A stretch of DNA of 64,000 bases from Hippasteria phrygiana (GCA_037893225.1 JAZGUH010000925.1:1-64000); one strand, 5' to 3'; positions 22,301 through 31,504 are shown, counted from the stretch's first letter. Program-made: numbers and translations. The notes: generated by a model from the letters alone, not told the origin.

Positions 22301-25300
22301 ACTCCATTGTGCCGCCTACCAACCTCTTGACCTTGGGCGCTCAAGTGTATACTGTTTGGGTTGGGAATTAATACCGTTTGGGCCCATACCATTTGGGAAC
22401 TCTCAAGTAATTTGCATACCGTTTCTAAATCGCACTGACGCCTAAAAGAAATTTCTTTTTTCTAATCTGCTGATTTGAGTTGAATCATTTGAGCTGCTTG
22501 TTCGACGCAAATTCTCCGTACGTCCGATATGCACGCGTAATCTGCTAGTGCACTTATACATACATGGCAAGTACAAAGACCCTTTTTAGATTTTGTGTTC
22601 AAAATTTATCGCAAACTGTCCAATAATACAGTGCAGCATATATACCTTTAAGGTAATACATACAATGCACTCTTCTACACAGGTCTATCCAGCCAAAAAG
22701 GGTCTATTCTCGAGGTCGGCATGACATCACATCTTCCCCTTCGTCCTTTCACTTTGACTTGAAAAAAAAAATGACTTGTGACTTGACTTGATAACTTGAA
22801 AAAAATTGACTTGGGACTTGACTTGACTTAAAAATTATTACAACTCTGATTTTTTTTTTTTCATACTGAGCCGGTACAACTTTGGGATATTTTGACACAA
22901 AAAATCTTTAAAAAAATTCTTATTCAATGCACTGCTTCTAAAGCAGGGTGAAAAGTGTAGGTATTCCTTGAATAGAGAACGTGCATCCACAGAATATGTG
23001 ACCTGCCACCACAAAATGAGCTCAAAGATAGTATACAACATTTGCAAACTACTATATTATTACGAAATACCATACTAGATAGGGCTGTCCCGAATATACC
23101 GAATACTCGATTGTCAACCGCATATTCGAATACCTTTTTGACTAATGTCGTGGAGCTGGACAGGTGGGGAGGTCCCAGCATTATGATATGGGCCTGTATT
23201 ACAGCAAATGACCATACTTAACGGATAGTCATCGACGGTAACTTCAATGGACCAGAGATACCAGGATGAAATTTTGGAGCCTGTATTGATAGGCCATTTC
23301 TGGATAAACATCCGAACATAGCCTTGTTTCAACAGGACAATGCGTGACCTCATGCAGCAAGGGTGATCACTCAGTATCTTGATGACCACCATATTGACCT
23401 CCTACTATGACCTTAACCCCATCGAGCATGCATGGGATGAAATCATTTGCCGCATCCGGTTACGTCCTGTGGTGCCTAGAACAGCTCATGAACTTGGCGC
23501 TGCTTTAACCCTTTGCGTACGGATGACGTCTGTGGACGCAAAAAAAAAGTGTCACCAGGCCGGATGACGCCATTGGCCGCCGTTTGTACAGTTTCAATCC
23601 ATTGTTGGATTATTGTTTATGTCATGCTTGACTACACAAACACATTGTAGCGGTTCGATTTGGCTGCCAGAACCGCTGCAACACCCCGACGTCTCCAGTA
23701 AAATACCGTGCCCAAGGGGTTAATGTAAGAGTGGCGCGTCCTCCCCCAAGTGAGTTTAAGGAGGCTGATTCAGTCTATGCACCGGCACAGTCCGCCATGG
23801 CCGGTATTTACACACTTGCCTCTGAATTTACTACCCTATGGAGACATGAACACAATGGGAACAAAGGGACTGAATAGGTCTCCACTAGGCAATTCTGTGG
23901 GTTATGTTGTCTCCACAAGGAATTTTGTGGGGGTTTGCTTAAGTGCAGGGACAAAGGGGAGAACAATGCAATGTCTCCACAGGAATGTAAAAATTAGAAT
24001 GAGTTTGTATAGCTATTCAAACCGTAAACAAGGGTTCACGATTGACCGAACATCCACAATTAAAATTCGTACTAAACATATGGGAGGCCTTCCGAAAAAG
24101 TTACGAGTATAAACAAAAGAGGAACAATGGGACGTCCACGATTGCAGGTATTTACACACTTGTGCGTGTGTCCGTGTGGATGGTTGGGACACAATAACTT
24201 GAGAAGGACTTGACATATCAACTTCCTATTTGGTATGTGGGTTGGTCTTGGGGTCCTCTAGAACCCTATTGATTTTGGACGTCAAAGGTCACGGTAATTA
24301 TGCTTAAAACAATAGAAATGGTTGGGACATAATAACTTGAGAAGGACTTGATATTAACTTGCTCTTTGGTATGTGGGTTGGCCTTTGAGTCCTCCAGAAG
24401 ACCAGAACTGTATTGATTATAACCCCATAAGTCAAAGTCATTATGCTTAAAACACTAGAAATGGTTTGTACATGCTTGCAGATATAGTAAGCAGATCCAT
24501 AACTTCTGATGCTAGCAATTTGCACTTTCCTTTGATGCATGTTTGTTATATTAACACATTTTTCTTTAAAACCAAATTGGTCTTTAGTTAACACTTTGCG
24601 TACGGAAGACGCCATATGGCGCAAAAAAAACAGTGCCACCAGGCCGGATGATGCCCTTTGCCGCTGTTTGTGCAGTTTCAAGCCATTGTTGGATTATCGT
24701 GTATGTTACGCTTGACTGCACAAACACATTGTGACCGTTTCGCTTGGCTGCCAGAGCCGCCGCAACACCCTGACGTCTCCCGTAAAAAAACGTACTCGAG
24801 GGGTTAACCCTTTGCGTACGGTTGACACAAATACGTGCAGATTGAAATTGCCACCTGGCCGGGTGACGTCTATACACGTCAATTTCTGCATTTTCAATCC
24901 ATTGTTGGGAGTATTGTGTACGTTATGCTTGGCTGCACAAGCCTCTTGTTTCCGTTTCGCTTGGCTGCATAACCCGGCCTGGTGCCCCGGCGCCACCCGG
25001 TGGCAAGGGGTTAAAAAGGTTATTCAACTTGGCGGGGCATTTGTGTTTGTCAACACACCATTTTGGGGGTTTTTTCTTCTAATTTTGTGGACAGTTTTTT
25101 TTAATTCCAACAATTTTGTAAAATTTTAGGCATTCTAAAAAATATTTACTTAAAAAAAAAAAGAACAAGAAAATATGCTATAGAACAAATTTTTGATACT
25201 AAAAATTTAAAAAGTCATTACCAGTACAAACAAGAAAAAATGGTAAATAATAATACATTGTTCAAAACCAGGCCTTGTTTTTTAATTTGGGAATTTTTTT

Positions 25301-28300
25301 TTTTACATTTTAAAAGTCAAATAATTGTTTTAAAGTCTTTAATTTAAAAACAAGAAAAACCTGGAAAAAGACAATTCATGTCTTTTTTGTTTTATTGTAT
25401 GTACTTACTCATTCTGATTCTCTGTGAAATTGAAAATCCACACTTAATGGCACATAACTTTGAATTCCTGGCAGGCAAAGATGATCCCGGGGCATCCAAG
25501 CTATGCCTGGAATGCGGCGAGCATCGATTCCCCTTTAACTTCATGATCCCAAACGTTCCACTGCCTTACCCATTTGAGTCGTACACTGGCTGGATTCGCT
25601 ACAAGGTCATGTGCAAGATTGATCGGCCTTGGAAGTTTGACCACGATACAGAGAGACTCTTCACGGTCACAGGTGTCCCTATTGATCTAAACACTATAGC
25701 ACATGCTAGGGTAAGCAGTTATTGTTTGAAAAAAAATCAAAATTAGAGTGACCGATCGTTGAAACTAAGCCCAATTTCATAGGGCTATCTAATGGCTAGC
25801 GGAAATGTTTTGCCAACTACAGCAGCAAAATTAATCAACATCGTATTTCACGTCAAGGTCTTGGTAATGCTTACACTTGCATGAAGATTTCTATTGTCAT
25901 TTTTGTAAGCAAATTCTGCTTCTAAAGCAAGCAAGCTCTTTTCTCTACTTATACTCCTTAAGGTCTCTATGAAATAGACAAAGGTTGCTTTAGCAGAAAA
26001 TCATGTGCCTAGCAACCTATGAAATTGGGCCCTGATGATCACTGTCGTTTGGTCTTATAGTCAGAATTAGGCATTTTTGTCCTTGAGCAAGACACTTTGC
26101 AGCGATTGAATCTGTAGCGATGACTTCTAGTGAGAGGTAGTCATTTTATTGTAGTAGCCATCATCCCTTTATCCGTCCAATCAGTTATTACCAGGCAGGC
26201 ATACAAAACTTGATTTTCCAACTTGTTCAGTTTTCGACGGAAACGGTCACTTTAAATGTAGTATGCAACATTTGCAAACGTCAATAAACAAAACTACTGA
26301 ATTTTTACGAAATTCCGTACTAGACCGTAAGTAAATAACAGTCTCCAGCATCCTTTTCAATTTCAAGAAAAGTGGAAATTTATATCGTTTAAATAGTCTA
26401 GTTTCCCAACCTAAAAATTCCCAGCCTTCTATAAATTGCTTTTTGTCTAAAGTATGGTCAGGGAACCAGACTACTAGAACTGATTTTACAGTATTTGCTT
26501 GCACGCTATAAAGTACTAGCCCCCAAATCCATTAATAACAGCAAAAGCAAATCGTGTATACTACCTTTAAAAACGTGTTGTCAGTTGTTACAAGGTGTCA
26601 GATTTCTCTCTTTTGTAGTACCCTTCTCATCAAGAGTCCTCCAAGACCGTATGCTGTATGTGCTGTGCCCAAGGTCCAATCATGACAAAAGCTTTCACGG
26701 ACAAGGGCGCCTACGTGCCGGGGGAGAGTATCTTTGTGTCGGGCACAGTGGAAAACAATAGCAGCCGGGATATCTTAGATCTCACCGTCAAATTAATTCA
26801 GGTACGTCTAGCACAGTATGAAAACCCATCTCAGTTTAAAAAAAAAAAAAAACGCTGAGCCTACAGCGCATAGCTATATAGCTGAGAGTCCAGTACATAT
26901 GGGCTGCAGCACTGGACGACTGCATGGAGAATCGTTAAGACGGCATGCCAGGTACAGTGCATGCGTGCCATGCGTAGTCATTTGTCATTGGAATTTTAAT
27001 TTACTATGTACAACAATTGACTTGAGACTTGGGACTTGACTTGGGAAAATTTGACTTGCGACTTGACTTGGGAAAATTTGACTTGCGACTTGTCTTGACT
27101 TGAGAAAAAATGACTTGGTTACAACAATGGAAAGTACCACCACTTCACACCGGTACTAATTCCCCCTCCCCAATTAAAGGTCATTATAAATTCTTTGAAA
27201 AAAATTTTTCATAAAAACATCTTACATTTAAAAGATCACGGACATTAGTATTTAACTTTCTTTTTTTCAGCTGGTCGTTTATTTCTCATCAGGTGGCCAT
27301 AGGACCATGCGGAGGAACACCATCGTCAAAGACAAAGGGCCGGGATGTGGGGCAAATGAGGTGGCAAGGATGGACTGGAGGCCTCTTGTGATACCTCCGA
27401 TTCCTCCTACAGGCCCCCAGGGGTGCAACCTCATCAAGATTGAGTATATGGTGCAGGTATGTTTTCATGGGGTAGTTTGCAGAGATTTGGCGAAAGAGAT
27501 GCATAGTTTGGGCACATACTTGTCATACAATGAGTGCAAAATTCTACAATTTCATAACTCCACTTACGCCACATTTTCAGTACATAAGTTACACAATATT
27601 TCTGACAATATTCAAATCAATTTCATGAAAGTTACGGATTGCATAAGTGACTTATAAGTGACCTTTGAGAGAATTCTGAAAGTTATCGGCCATTTTTTTT
27701 CTTCAAAGAACATAAACTTATTTCATGATATTTCACAACTATTCTAAGAATTTCTAACATTATATTTAAACACATTTTCAAAGTGAACAAAGAAACTGGC
27801 AGGAGCGGGATTCGAACCTGCGACCTCCGGGTTACCGTACCGGCGCTCTACCAACTGAGCTATCTTGCCCTGTGTTGGCGGTCTCCCAAATTGTCAGTAT
27901 CTTTGTTCGGGTGGGCACTAGTCAGAAGTCATAAACCCAGAATGCCGTATAGCCAGGGATCACACCCAATTTTACGATACAACCTGGGAAGCGACATTGT
28001 GGGGATCACTCAATGAGGATACGACTTTTTAACTTATAATTCGTCAAACAGTCCACAAGGGAAACTGACTAGGTAAATTTGAATACATTTTCAAAGTGAA
28101 CAAAGAAACTGGCAGGAGCGGGATTCGAACCTGCGACCTCCGGGTTACCGTACCGGCGCTCTACCAACTGAACTATCTTGCCCTATGTTGGCGGTCTCTC
28201 AAATTGTCAGTATCTTTGTTCGGGTGGGCGCTAGTCAGGAGTCATTATTTAAACAGTCATCGTAGTAGCCGTGATCATCCTCGGTTACGATGCACAACAT

Positions 28301-30562
28301 TGATACAGTGTAAATCCTAGTTATGCCACTTTCATGAAATCGGCTTCAGGTTTGGCATTCAATAATGTTCTCAAGATCATGCAGCCCTTCATCTGATTCA
28401 GAGACCAAAGATTCATGTTCTGTCTGTCTACTTTGATGGCATACTTTATACCATGACTGCAACACCAGTCCACAGTGCGGGCGTCTGTCAAGAAACTGTT
28501 CAGCCAATAAGAAAATTTGTTGTGCCCTATATGGCGAACATTGACCAATCAAAGTAAATGTTGTAAGCATTGCCACAAATGGCAATGCTTACAACGTTTA
28601 CTTTGATTATGTTCTAGAGCCGAAAAAAGTATGGCTGAAAAATATTGGTTTATTTGGAAAAATAATGATTGTTCCTGTACTTGGACTGAGAACAAAGCAC
28701 CCTCACAACCACACCACTAGCACCGTGAGCGTGAAAACTGTATAGCTATATCCTACTTGTTCAATTGAAAACTCCCAATCAGCATAATCAGTGAATATTG
28801 GGTTCAAAAAGGTCGCTAATAAAAACACAACAGGAGATTTGTGCCATTTCAAGCAGTGTTTATGCTCGGTGCTTTCCCACAGCCTGGGAAAAATTCACAG
28901 GCTCACTCGGGAGGGAATCAAATTACTTGGGGCAGTAGATTTAGAACAAGGGGCAATGAGATGAATAAGTGGCAGTAAGAAAATAATGCAGGGTGGGCCA
29001 CTTCCCAACAAAAACTTTGAGAACCCTGTCCCCTGAATGATGTGTTTGAACCATCTATGATGCTTTATAAAATGCATATAAAGTGTCCTCTTATTGTGAA
29101 GTAATGTGTACTGAGAAAGTACAGGGCTGAAATTTCGGATGACAAATCTGGTAGACCGTACAGGGCTAGTGGCTCAACGAATCTATTGGTCGGACCAGAA
29201 AGACATTTTCAAGATCAATGCATAATTTAAAAAAAAAAACAAGAAGACAGACTTCACTAGACCCTGTTGGACTTGAATTGTTGGCCATAGAAACCCCCAG
29301 ACCCGCATTTAAATCGCTAGGCTCGGTCCAACAGTCCAGTGGGTATTTTGAGCCCGAAAGTAAGAGGCCAAACATATTGATACCATTATCTATGTATACA
29401 TGTATGTAAATTTTAGGCCGAGTACCACATGCAATAGTTTGTAGCTGGCTTTGGTTACTTTCTGATATATGTAATAGACTTCTGTTTTCAGTCAAACCAG
29501 ATACAGCAACTACAGTACAATTGTTGTACCTTTGATATCAGTTTGAAGGTGACATTACCGACACCCCGTTCGATGCTGAAGTGATGCTGCCTGTCATCAT
29601 AGGGACTGTTCCCTTGTACCAGCCCTTGTACGCGGACCCCAATGCTGTAGTGTTCGGCCAGCCATCGGCTGGTTCTATTGGTATGTATTCAACACGAATC
29701 CAATTTTTTGAAAACTCAAATGTTAATTTACGCTGGTATAGTTGAAGTGTAAGCGTCTCATAAATACTGTGCCAGAAGTTGCCACTTGACGGAGAAAGAT
29801 GACTCGGCCTGCCTTGTCGCCTTTTAGGATGATTAAATTGTTTTGAATCTTTACTCCTAATTGTAGATGAACTGGCTTCCCCTCCAAAAATGTGTTTGTT
29901 TGATGTTGGTCGGTTAGGCAAGTCATTTTTGGAGGAGGTTCATGTCTGACATATTTTTTCTTAACCAAAAGCAAAAAAACCTCACTGAATGGCCTGGTCA
30001 GATATTGTCGGTATAAAAGAATTTGAAAAAAGGAAAAATGTTGTTGGTCTGAGATTTTGAATAACAAAAGTAATTTTTTTAAAATTGAAAAATGACCTCT
30101 AACCAAGGTGGTGCAGACTCTTACAACTTCCCCCTCCCCCTTTCCCCTCCCCCTCCCCCTATTGGTTCTTTTATTTCTTTTTAAGCGACTCCCTTCCGTC
30201 AGTTGTTGAAGGAATTAGAAGAGAATATATTCTAAGCAAAAGTTGTTCCAAATTTGAACCCAACATGTACAATTTACATATTTATTGCATAATTTTACCG
30301 TAGTTAAAGTTACCGTAATATTTCTGCCTTGCCAGCTCCACCTCCTCCACCTCCTCCCAGTTACGCGATCGCCATGGAGGGACTGCAGGAGATACCCAGC
30401 AAGAGCGGCCACGACTACACCTTTGGTAAACTCATGTACGCCCCCCAGTACCCGACCTACAACCTGCCTGTGCAGGCGCCCACCTGGGATCCCGCACACC
30501 CCCCACAGGGGATGGAGCCAAGTTATCCTCCACCTGAAGGGGAACAAGAGTACCGTTACTAA
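16204..30562 (+). CDS. ARRDC: Alpha-arrestin (arrestin domain-containing protein, ARRDC3-like), gene A, 7 coding exons
   Basis: Coding exons join 16204-16327, 17032-17154, 25475-25710, 26619-26801, 27271-27456, 29542-29680 and 30336-30562, all with GT donors and AG acceptors and a continuous frame of about 405 residues. Residues 1-161 form the arrestin-N half (LQLFEVVFDG, then THW and SGRETYFKEK). Residues 162-330 form the arrestin-C half, opening with the CCMCC cluster (173-177) and containing PGESIFVSG, PPTGPQGC and IIGTVPLYQP, all positions where ARRDC2/3/4 proteins are conserved. The tail starts with a polyproline run ending in PPSY (337-340), the usual WW-domain ligand for NEDD4-type ubiquitin ligases. 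By family knowledge this is a cytoplasmic or endosomal adaptor for receptor ubiquitylation and sorting. Length fits the family (about 400). Which vertebrate ARRDC it matches is uncertain. Introns are swollen by transposons; gene B, 20 kb downstream, is its tandem paralogue. Confidence 0.9.
16740..16830 (-). mobile_element. tRNA-derived SINE head (minus) in intron 1 of gene A
   Basis: On the minus strand: GGGCAAG acceptor arm, A box TAGCTCAGTTGG, loop ACGGTAA, B box GGTTCGAATCC, CCTGCCC acceptor partner. Followed by GTTTCTTTGTTCACTTT. The anticodon loop lacks the usual T33, so this is a SINE head and not a working tRNA gene. Confidence 0.8.
16862..16950 (+). mobile_element. tRNA-derived SINE head (plus), inverted partner
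   Basis: GCAAGATAGCTCAGTTGG, then GCAGGTTCGAATCCCGC and CAGTTTCTTTGTTCACTTT. It faces the copy at 16740-16830, so AAAGTGAACAAAGAAAC and its complement bound the pair like terminal repeats. Confidence 0.8.
17032..17154 (+). CDS. ARRDC: Gene A coding exon 2
   Basis: Follows a TTTGTCTAG acceptor and ends at an AAAA/GTAAGA donor, phase 1 on both sides. It codes IKIKFKGQAYTHW and SGRETYFKEK, which match gene B exon 2 and correspond to the arrestin-N strands around the W(T/S)E region of ARRDC proteins. Confidence 0.88.
17218..17301 (+). repeat. GACTTGGACTCGAGTC repeats next to the Helitron-type element
   Basis: TTGGCTCGAGTCAGTGACTTGGACTCGAGTCC and two further units. Related GACTTG words resume at 20700-20775 right after the element, so the element probably inserted into an existing hAT-type end of this kind. 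Confidence 0.5.
17366..17421 (+). repeat. (TTC)n microsatellite
   Basis: About 18 uninterrupted TTC units near the 5' end of the Helitron-type element; the sister copies have TTCTTC remnants in the same position. It explains the poly-Lys, poly-Glu and poly-Phe reading frames here. Confidence 0.95.
18269..19066 (+). mobile_element. hAT-type element inserted in the Helitron-type element
   Basis: Perfect 14-bp terminal inverted repeats, CAGGGCTCGAAATT at the left and its complement at the right, with TGTTG duplicated on both sides (18264-18268 and 19067-19071). The interrupted host sequence (GGTATGTTGGTATGG) can be read intact in the sister module at 19693. Subterminal ACTTGCG motifs repeat at both ends as in many hATs. 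A 5-bp duplication is shorter than the classical 8 bp. Confidence 0.85.
18861..18965 (+). pseudogene. N-terminal scrap of a hAT transposase
   Basis: MKRSPPKQKSLLSFFKSK followed soon by a stop at 18965. This K-rich, SLLSFF start is common at the N-terminus of one large group of hAT transposases. The rest of the gene is absent, so the 798-bp element is an internal-deletion derivative. The Met at 18861 was chosen; the frame is open further upstream without recognisable content. Confidence 0.5.
20800..21062 (+). mobile_element. tRNA-derived SINE, intron 2 of gene A
   Basis: A box TTGGCCCAGTGGTTA, B box GGGTTCGATTCCTG, followed by a body GAATTGGGTTTTCAG, GTGGGTTTTTCTT, GTTTTCCTCCCACC. Classic SINE layout; no intact acceptor stem. 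Confidence 0.7.
21063..22180. other. Intron 2 of gene A: unassigned with inverted words
   Basis: AATACAAACGG (21330) and CCGTTTGTATT (21572) form an inverted pair around 230 bp. A piggyBac-like TTTAACCCTTGAAGCC stands at 21508. Otherwise nothing recognised. Confidence 0.4.
22190..22247. repeat. Hairpin around GTGCCACTACTAATCC
   Basis: GCTGTGCCACTACTAATCC pairs with GGATTAGCAGTGGCACAGC with one mismatch; the loop contains ATTAATTAACC. Confidence 0.7.
22740..22848 (+). mobile_element. hAT-type right end with GACTTG repeats
   Basis: Repeated TGACTTG(T/G)GACTTGACTTG words ending ATTACAACTCTG, the same terminal bases as the hAT MITE at 57633-57826. Only this end is clear. Confidence 0.5.
23089..23145 (+). 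mobile_element. hAT-like terminus GGGCTGTCCCGAATA
   Basis: AGGGCTGTCCCGAATATACCG, TATTCGAATACCTTTTTGAC. An inverted, degenerate copy lies at 47952-48008 (AAAAAGGTATTTGAATGTTCG and ATATTCGGGACAGCCTT). The two are 25 kb apart and are probably separate relics of one family. Confidence 0.5.
23171..23805 (+). pseudogene. Tc1/mariner transposase C-terminal relic, interrupted by a MITE
   Basis: Reads GPSIMIWACITANDHT, FNGPEIPG, HPNIALFQQDNA (the second catalytic Asp region), then LNPIEHAWDEI (third acidic residue), RTAHELGAAL and, after the insertion at 23509-23719, EWRVLPQVSLRRLIQSMHRH. The order matches Tc1 DDE transposases. Several stops, and a deletion where the W-P-x-x-S-P-D block should be, make it dead. 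Confidence 0.85.
23509..23719 (+). mobile_element. piggyBac-type MITE inside the Tc1 relic
   Basis: TTAA on both sides (23505-23508 and 23720-23723), left end CCCTTTGCGTACGG and right end CCCAAGGGG. Removing it and one TTAA restores the order of the Tc1 frame on either side. A TTAA target and CCCTTT start are typical of piggyBac-related elements. No transposase. Confidence 0.8.
24180..24466 (+). repeat. Direct tandem duplication, about 140-bp unit
   Basis: TGGTTGGGACA(C/T)AATAACTTGAGAAGG, ATGTGGGTTGG and TTATGCTTAAAACA(A/C)TAGAAA occur in two successive units. AGGTCAAAGGTCA-like words are scattered nearby (20740-20800, 21165-21205, 34220). Confidence 0.7.
24592..24803 (+). mobile_element. 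piggyBac-type MITE, first of an abutting pair
   Basis: Left TTAA 24588-24591, start CACTTTGCGTACGG; right end CGAGGGG followed by TTAA 24804-24807. The body resembles the copy at 23509-23719 (AGTGCCACCAGGCCGGATGA, ATTGTTGGATTAT, CGCTTGACTGCACAAACAC). Confidence 0.8.
24808..25010 (+). mobile_element. piggyBac-type MITE, second of an abutting pair
   Basis: Starts CCCTTTGCGTACGG directly after the TTAA shared with its neighbour and ends GCAAGGGG before TTAA 25011-25014. It is a different subfamily member: closer to the partial copy at 3886 (TGCACAAGCCTCTTG) than to its neighbour. Confidence 0.8.
25475..25710 (+). CDS. ARRDC: Gene A coding exon 3
   Basis: Starts after TCCTGGCAG and ends at AGG/GTAAGC, entering in phase 1 and leaving in phase 0. 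It codes the end of the arrestin-N half: GEHRFPFNF, PLPYPFES, GWIRYKV, IDRPWKFDH, TERLFTV. Gene B exon 3 is about four-fifths identical at the nucleotide level. The preceding intron is 8.3 kb, mostly transposons. Confidence 0.9.
25769..26030 (+). mobile_element. MITE family GGGCCCAATTTCAT, copy in intron 3 of gene A
   Basis: Perfect inverted ends GCCCAATTTCATAG and CTATGAAATTGGGC. The interior repeats AGCAAGCTCTT and GCAGAAAATC words, as the other members do. Confidence 0.75.
26070..26130 (+). mobile_element. SINE body fragment (GAGCAAGACACTTTG)
   Basis: TTTTTGTCCTTGAGCAAGACACTTTG. A similar word lies inverted at 37418-37446 (AAAGTCTCTTGCTCAAGGACA). This phrase occurs in the 3' body of several animal tRNA-SINEs. 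No head is attached. Confidence 0.35.
26619..26801 (+). CDS. ARRDC: Gene A coding exon 4
   Basis: A 183-nt phase 0-0 exon after TTTTGTAG, ending CAG/GTACGT. It codes residues 162-222 with VCCMCC, GPIM, KGAYVPGES, FVSGTVENNS. The paired cysteines between the two arrestin halves are typical of ARRDC2/3/4. Exactly the same length as gene B exon 4. Confidence 0.9.
27012..27128 (+). repeat. GACTTG-rich repeat in intron 4 of gene A
   Basis: Three to four units of TTGACTTGCGACTTGACTTGGG ending TTGGTTACAACAATGG. Same family as 22740-22848 and 20700-20775; the terminal CTCTG is not seen here. Confidence 0.45.
27271..27456 (+). CDS. ARRDC: Gene A coding exon 5
   Basis: A 186-nt phase 0-0 exon after a long polypyrimidine-AG acceptor, ending GTGCAG/GTATGT. 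It codes residues 223-284 with KDKGPGCGANEVARMDW and the conserved block PPTGPQGCNLIKIEYMVQ, equivalent to the PPVSPSILDCSIIRVEY region of ARRDC3. Confidence 0.9.
27779..28014 (-). mobile_element. tRNA-derived SINE, intron 5 of gene A, copy 1
   Basis: Same A and B boxes and GTTTCTTTGTTCACTTT as in intron 1. On its 5' side (plus-strand right) it continues GTTGGCGGTCTCCCAAATTG and CTTTGTTCGGGTGGGC, showing a conserved leader upstream of the tRNA part. Confidence 0.75.
28047..28300 (-). mobile_element. tRNA-derived SINE, intron 5 of gene A, copy 2
   Basis: Nearly identical tRNA part and leader to copy 1, and on the other side the tail CACAAGGGAAACTGACTAGG and AAATTTGAATACATTTTC, also present at 16700-16735. 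Same orientation as copy 1, 0.3 kb apart. Confidence 0.75.
28547..28608. repeat. 29-bp hairpin, 4-bp loop, intron 5 of gene A
   Basis: Arms 28547-28575 and 28580-28608: AATCAAAGTAAATGTTGTAA against TTACAACGTTTACTTTGATT, one mismatch, loop CAAA. Confidence 0.85.
28868..28915 (-). mobile_element. Partial copy of the tRNA-Ser/Leu-like SINE
   Basis: CTCGGTGCTTTCCCACAGCC, AATTCACAGGCTCACTCGGG matches the tail of 51905-52045; the tRNA head is mostly lost. Confidence 0.45.
29240..29340 (-). mobile_element. tRNA-Leu/Ser-like sequence, intron 5 of gene A
   Basis: Minus strand CTGTTGGACCGAGCC to ATTCAAGTCCAACAG; the ends pair over 8 bp like an acceptor stem and ATTCAAGTCC resembles a B box. The A box is weak, so probably a decayed SINE or tRNA pseudogene. 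Confidence 0.4.
29542..29680 (+). CDS. ARRDC: Gene A coding exon 6
   Basis: Starts after TTGATATCAG, ends ATTG/GTATGT, phase 0 to 1. It codes residues 285-330, including the last arrestin-C strand LPVIIGTVPLYQP. Gene B exon 6 (133 nt) is homologous but two codons shorter. Confidence 0.88.
30336..30562 (+). CDS. ARRDC: Gene A last coding exon: proline-rich PPSY tail
   Basis: Starts after CTTGCCAG in phase 1 and stops at TAA 30560-30562. It codes seven prolines ending PPSY, then GLQEIPSKSGHDYTFGKLMY, YPTYNL and a Pro/Glu/Tyr-rich end (PSYPPPEGE). The first 120 nt are nearly identical to gene B exon 7, far closer than the other exons. A possible polyadenylation signal AATAAA lies at 31499-31504. 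Confidence 0.88.
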
Positions 30563-30868
30563 ACCGGGCATGAAAATGTGATGACCCAGTCTTGACCATG
30601 TCAATCATAGTCAAGGAGGGGCCTGACTGCAGTAGTGGACTATGAGCTGAAGGCAAGGTGCATATACAATAGCCACAACCCTCCATGGTCATTATTGACT
30701 GGTTCAGTTTTGGTCATCACATTTTTATCCCTGTTCATAAATGCCTTCTATTAAAATCAACTTTGCCACACTACTTATTCTTCATTTTGAAGAGTGAAAG
30801 GCTCTGCATTCATACAAGACCTACACAAAATTCTATGAGCGTGCAGACACTCAATATGTGCGCATTAA

Positions 30869-31011
30869 AACCCTCCTATACTTATAACTATCACAGCCTA
30901 TCAAAAAATCTAAACACCAACTCACACAGTTTGTGTGTGTTTCAATCTGTCGTTTGATAGGTTTTGATCTGTACAACAACTGGGTCGATTTTGGCCAGGT
31001 GCACAGGAGGG
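30869..31011. mobile_element. TTAA-flanked MITE, ACCCTCCT ends
   Basis: TTAA 30865-30868 and 31012-31015, ends AACCCTCCTATAC and GCACAGGAGGG, inner inverted CCTATCAAAA/TTTGATAGG. Halves of the same family are seen near 14560-14615 and 58515-58570. Confidence 0.6.
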
Positions 31012-31216
31012 TTAAGGCTGGCTGCAAATACTCCCCACTTGTCTTTAATGTATTAACTGGTGTGTCACGACTGTCATTTTGCTGACTAAATCCACCAATT
31101 GTTAAATGTTGCAATTACAAGAAGTTTGTATCTGTGGTGTATGAGCTGATGAAAGTATTCTCTTTGTACAGAAGTCACTGTCAAAATGTAGTCATTAGCC
31201 AATGTAAGTTATCCCA

Positions 31217-31313
31217 CGAGCGCGAGTGGAACACGGAATAATGTAGTGCATCTGTGTCCATGTGGAACACAGATGCACTACATTTTCCGTGTTTCACTAG
31301 TGCGAGCAGGATT
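31217..31313. repeat. Hairpin MITE downstream of gene A
   Basis: CGAGCGCGAGTGGAACACGG, TGTAGTGCATCTGTG pair with CACAGATGCACTACA, CCGTGTTTCACTAGTGCGAG. Short spacer TCCATGTGGAA. Confidence 0.75.
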
Positions 31314-31498
31314 TATCTTCTAGCAAACTTATTCAATTCAATTTATCTCCTCGATATTGAACAACTGTTCGAAATTGACGTTTTTCCGAAAGCATTTGCA
31401 TCTAGATGTTATTGAAATAGCTTTCAGTAGTTTTTTATGTATTCTACTAAGATGTTGCATATACCCGTTTGTGGTTATATTTGTAAAATTATACTTAC

Positions 31499-31504
31499 AA
31501 TAAA
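31499..31504 (+). terminator. Possible polyadenylation signal of gene A
   Basis: AATAAA about 0.94 kb after the gene A stop codon, in otherwise AT-rich sequence; the small element at 30869-31011 and the hairpin at 31217-31313 lie between. The position is plausible for a 3' UTR end, but there is no direct evidence of cleavage here. Confidence 0.3.

Noticed and set aside
29538..30106. Minus-strand frames over gene A exon 6 and intron 6
   Set aside because: Overlap a well-supported plus-strand exon and have no family resemblance.
30215..30604. 129-codon minus-strand frame over gene A exon 7
   Set aside because: Shadow of the proline-rich coding exon; no independent support, and gene B shows the same shadow.
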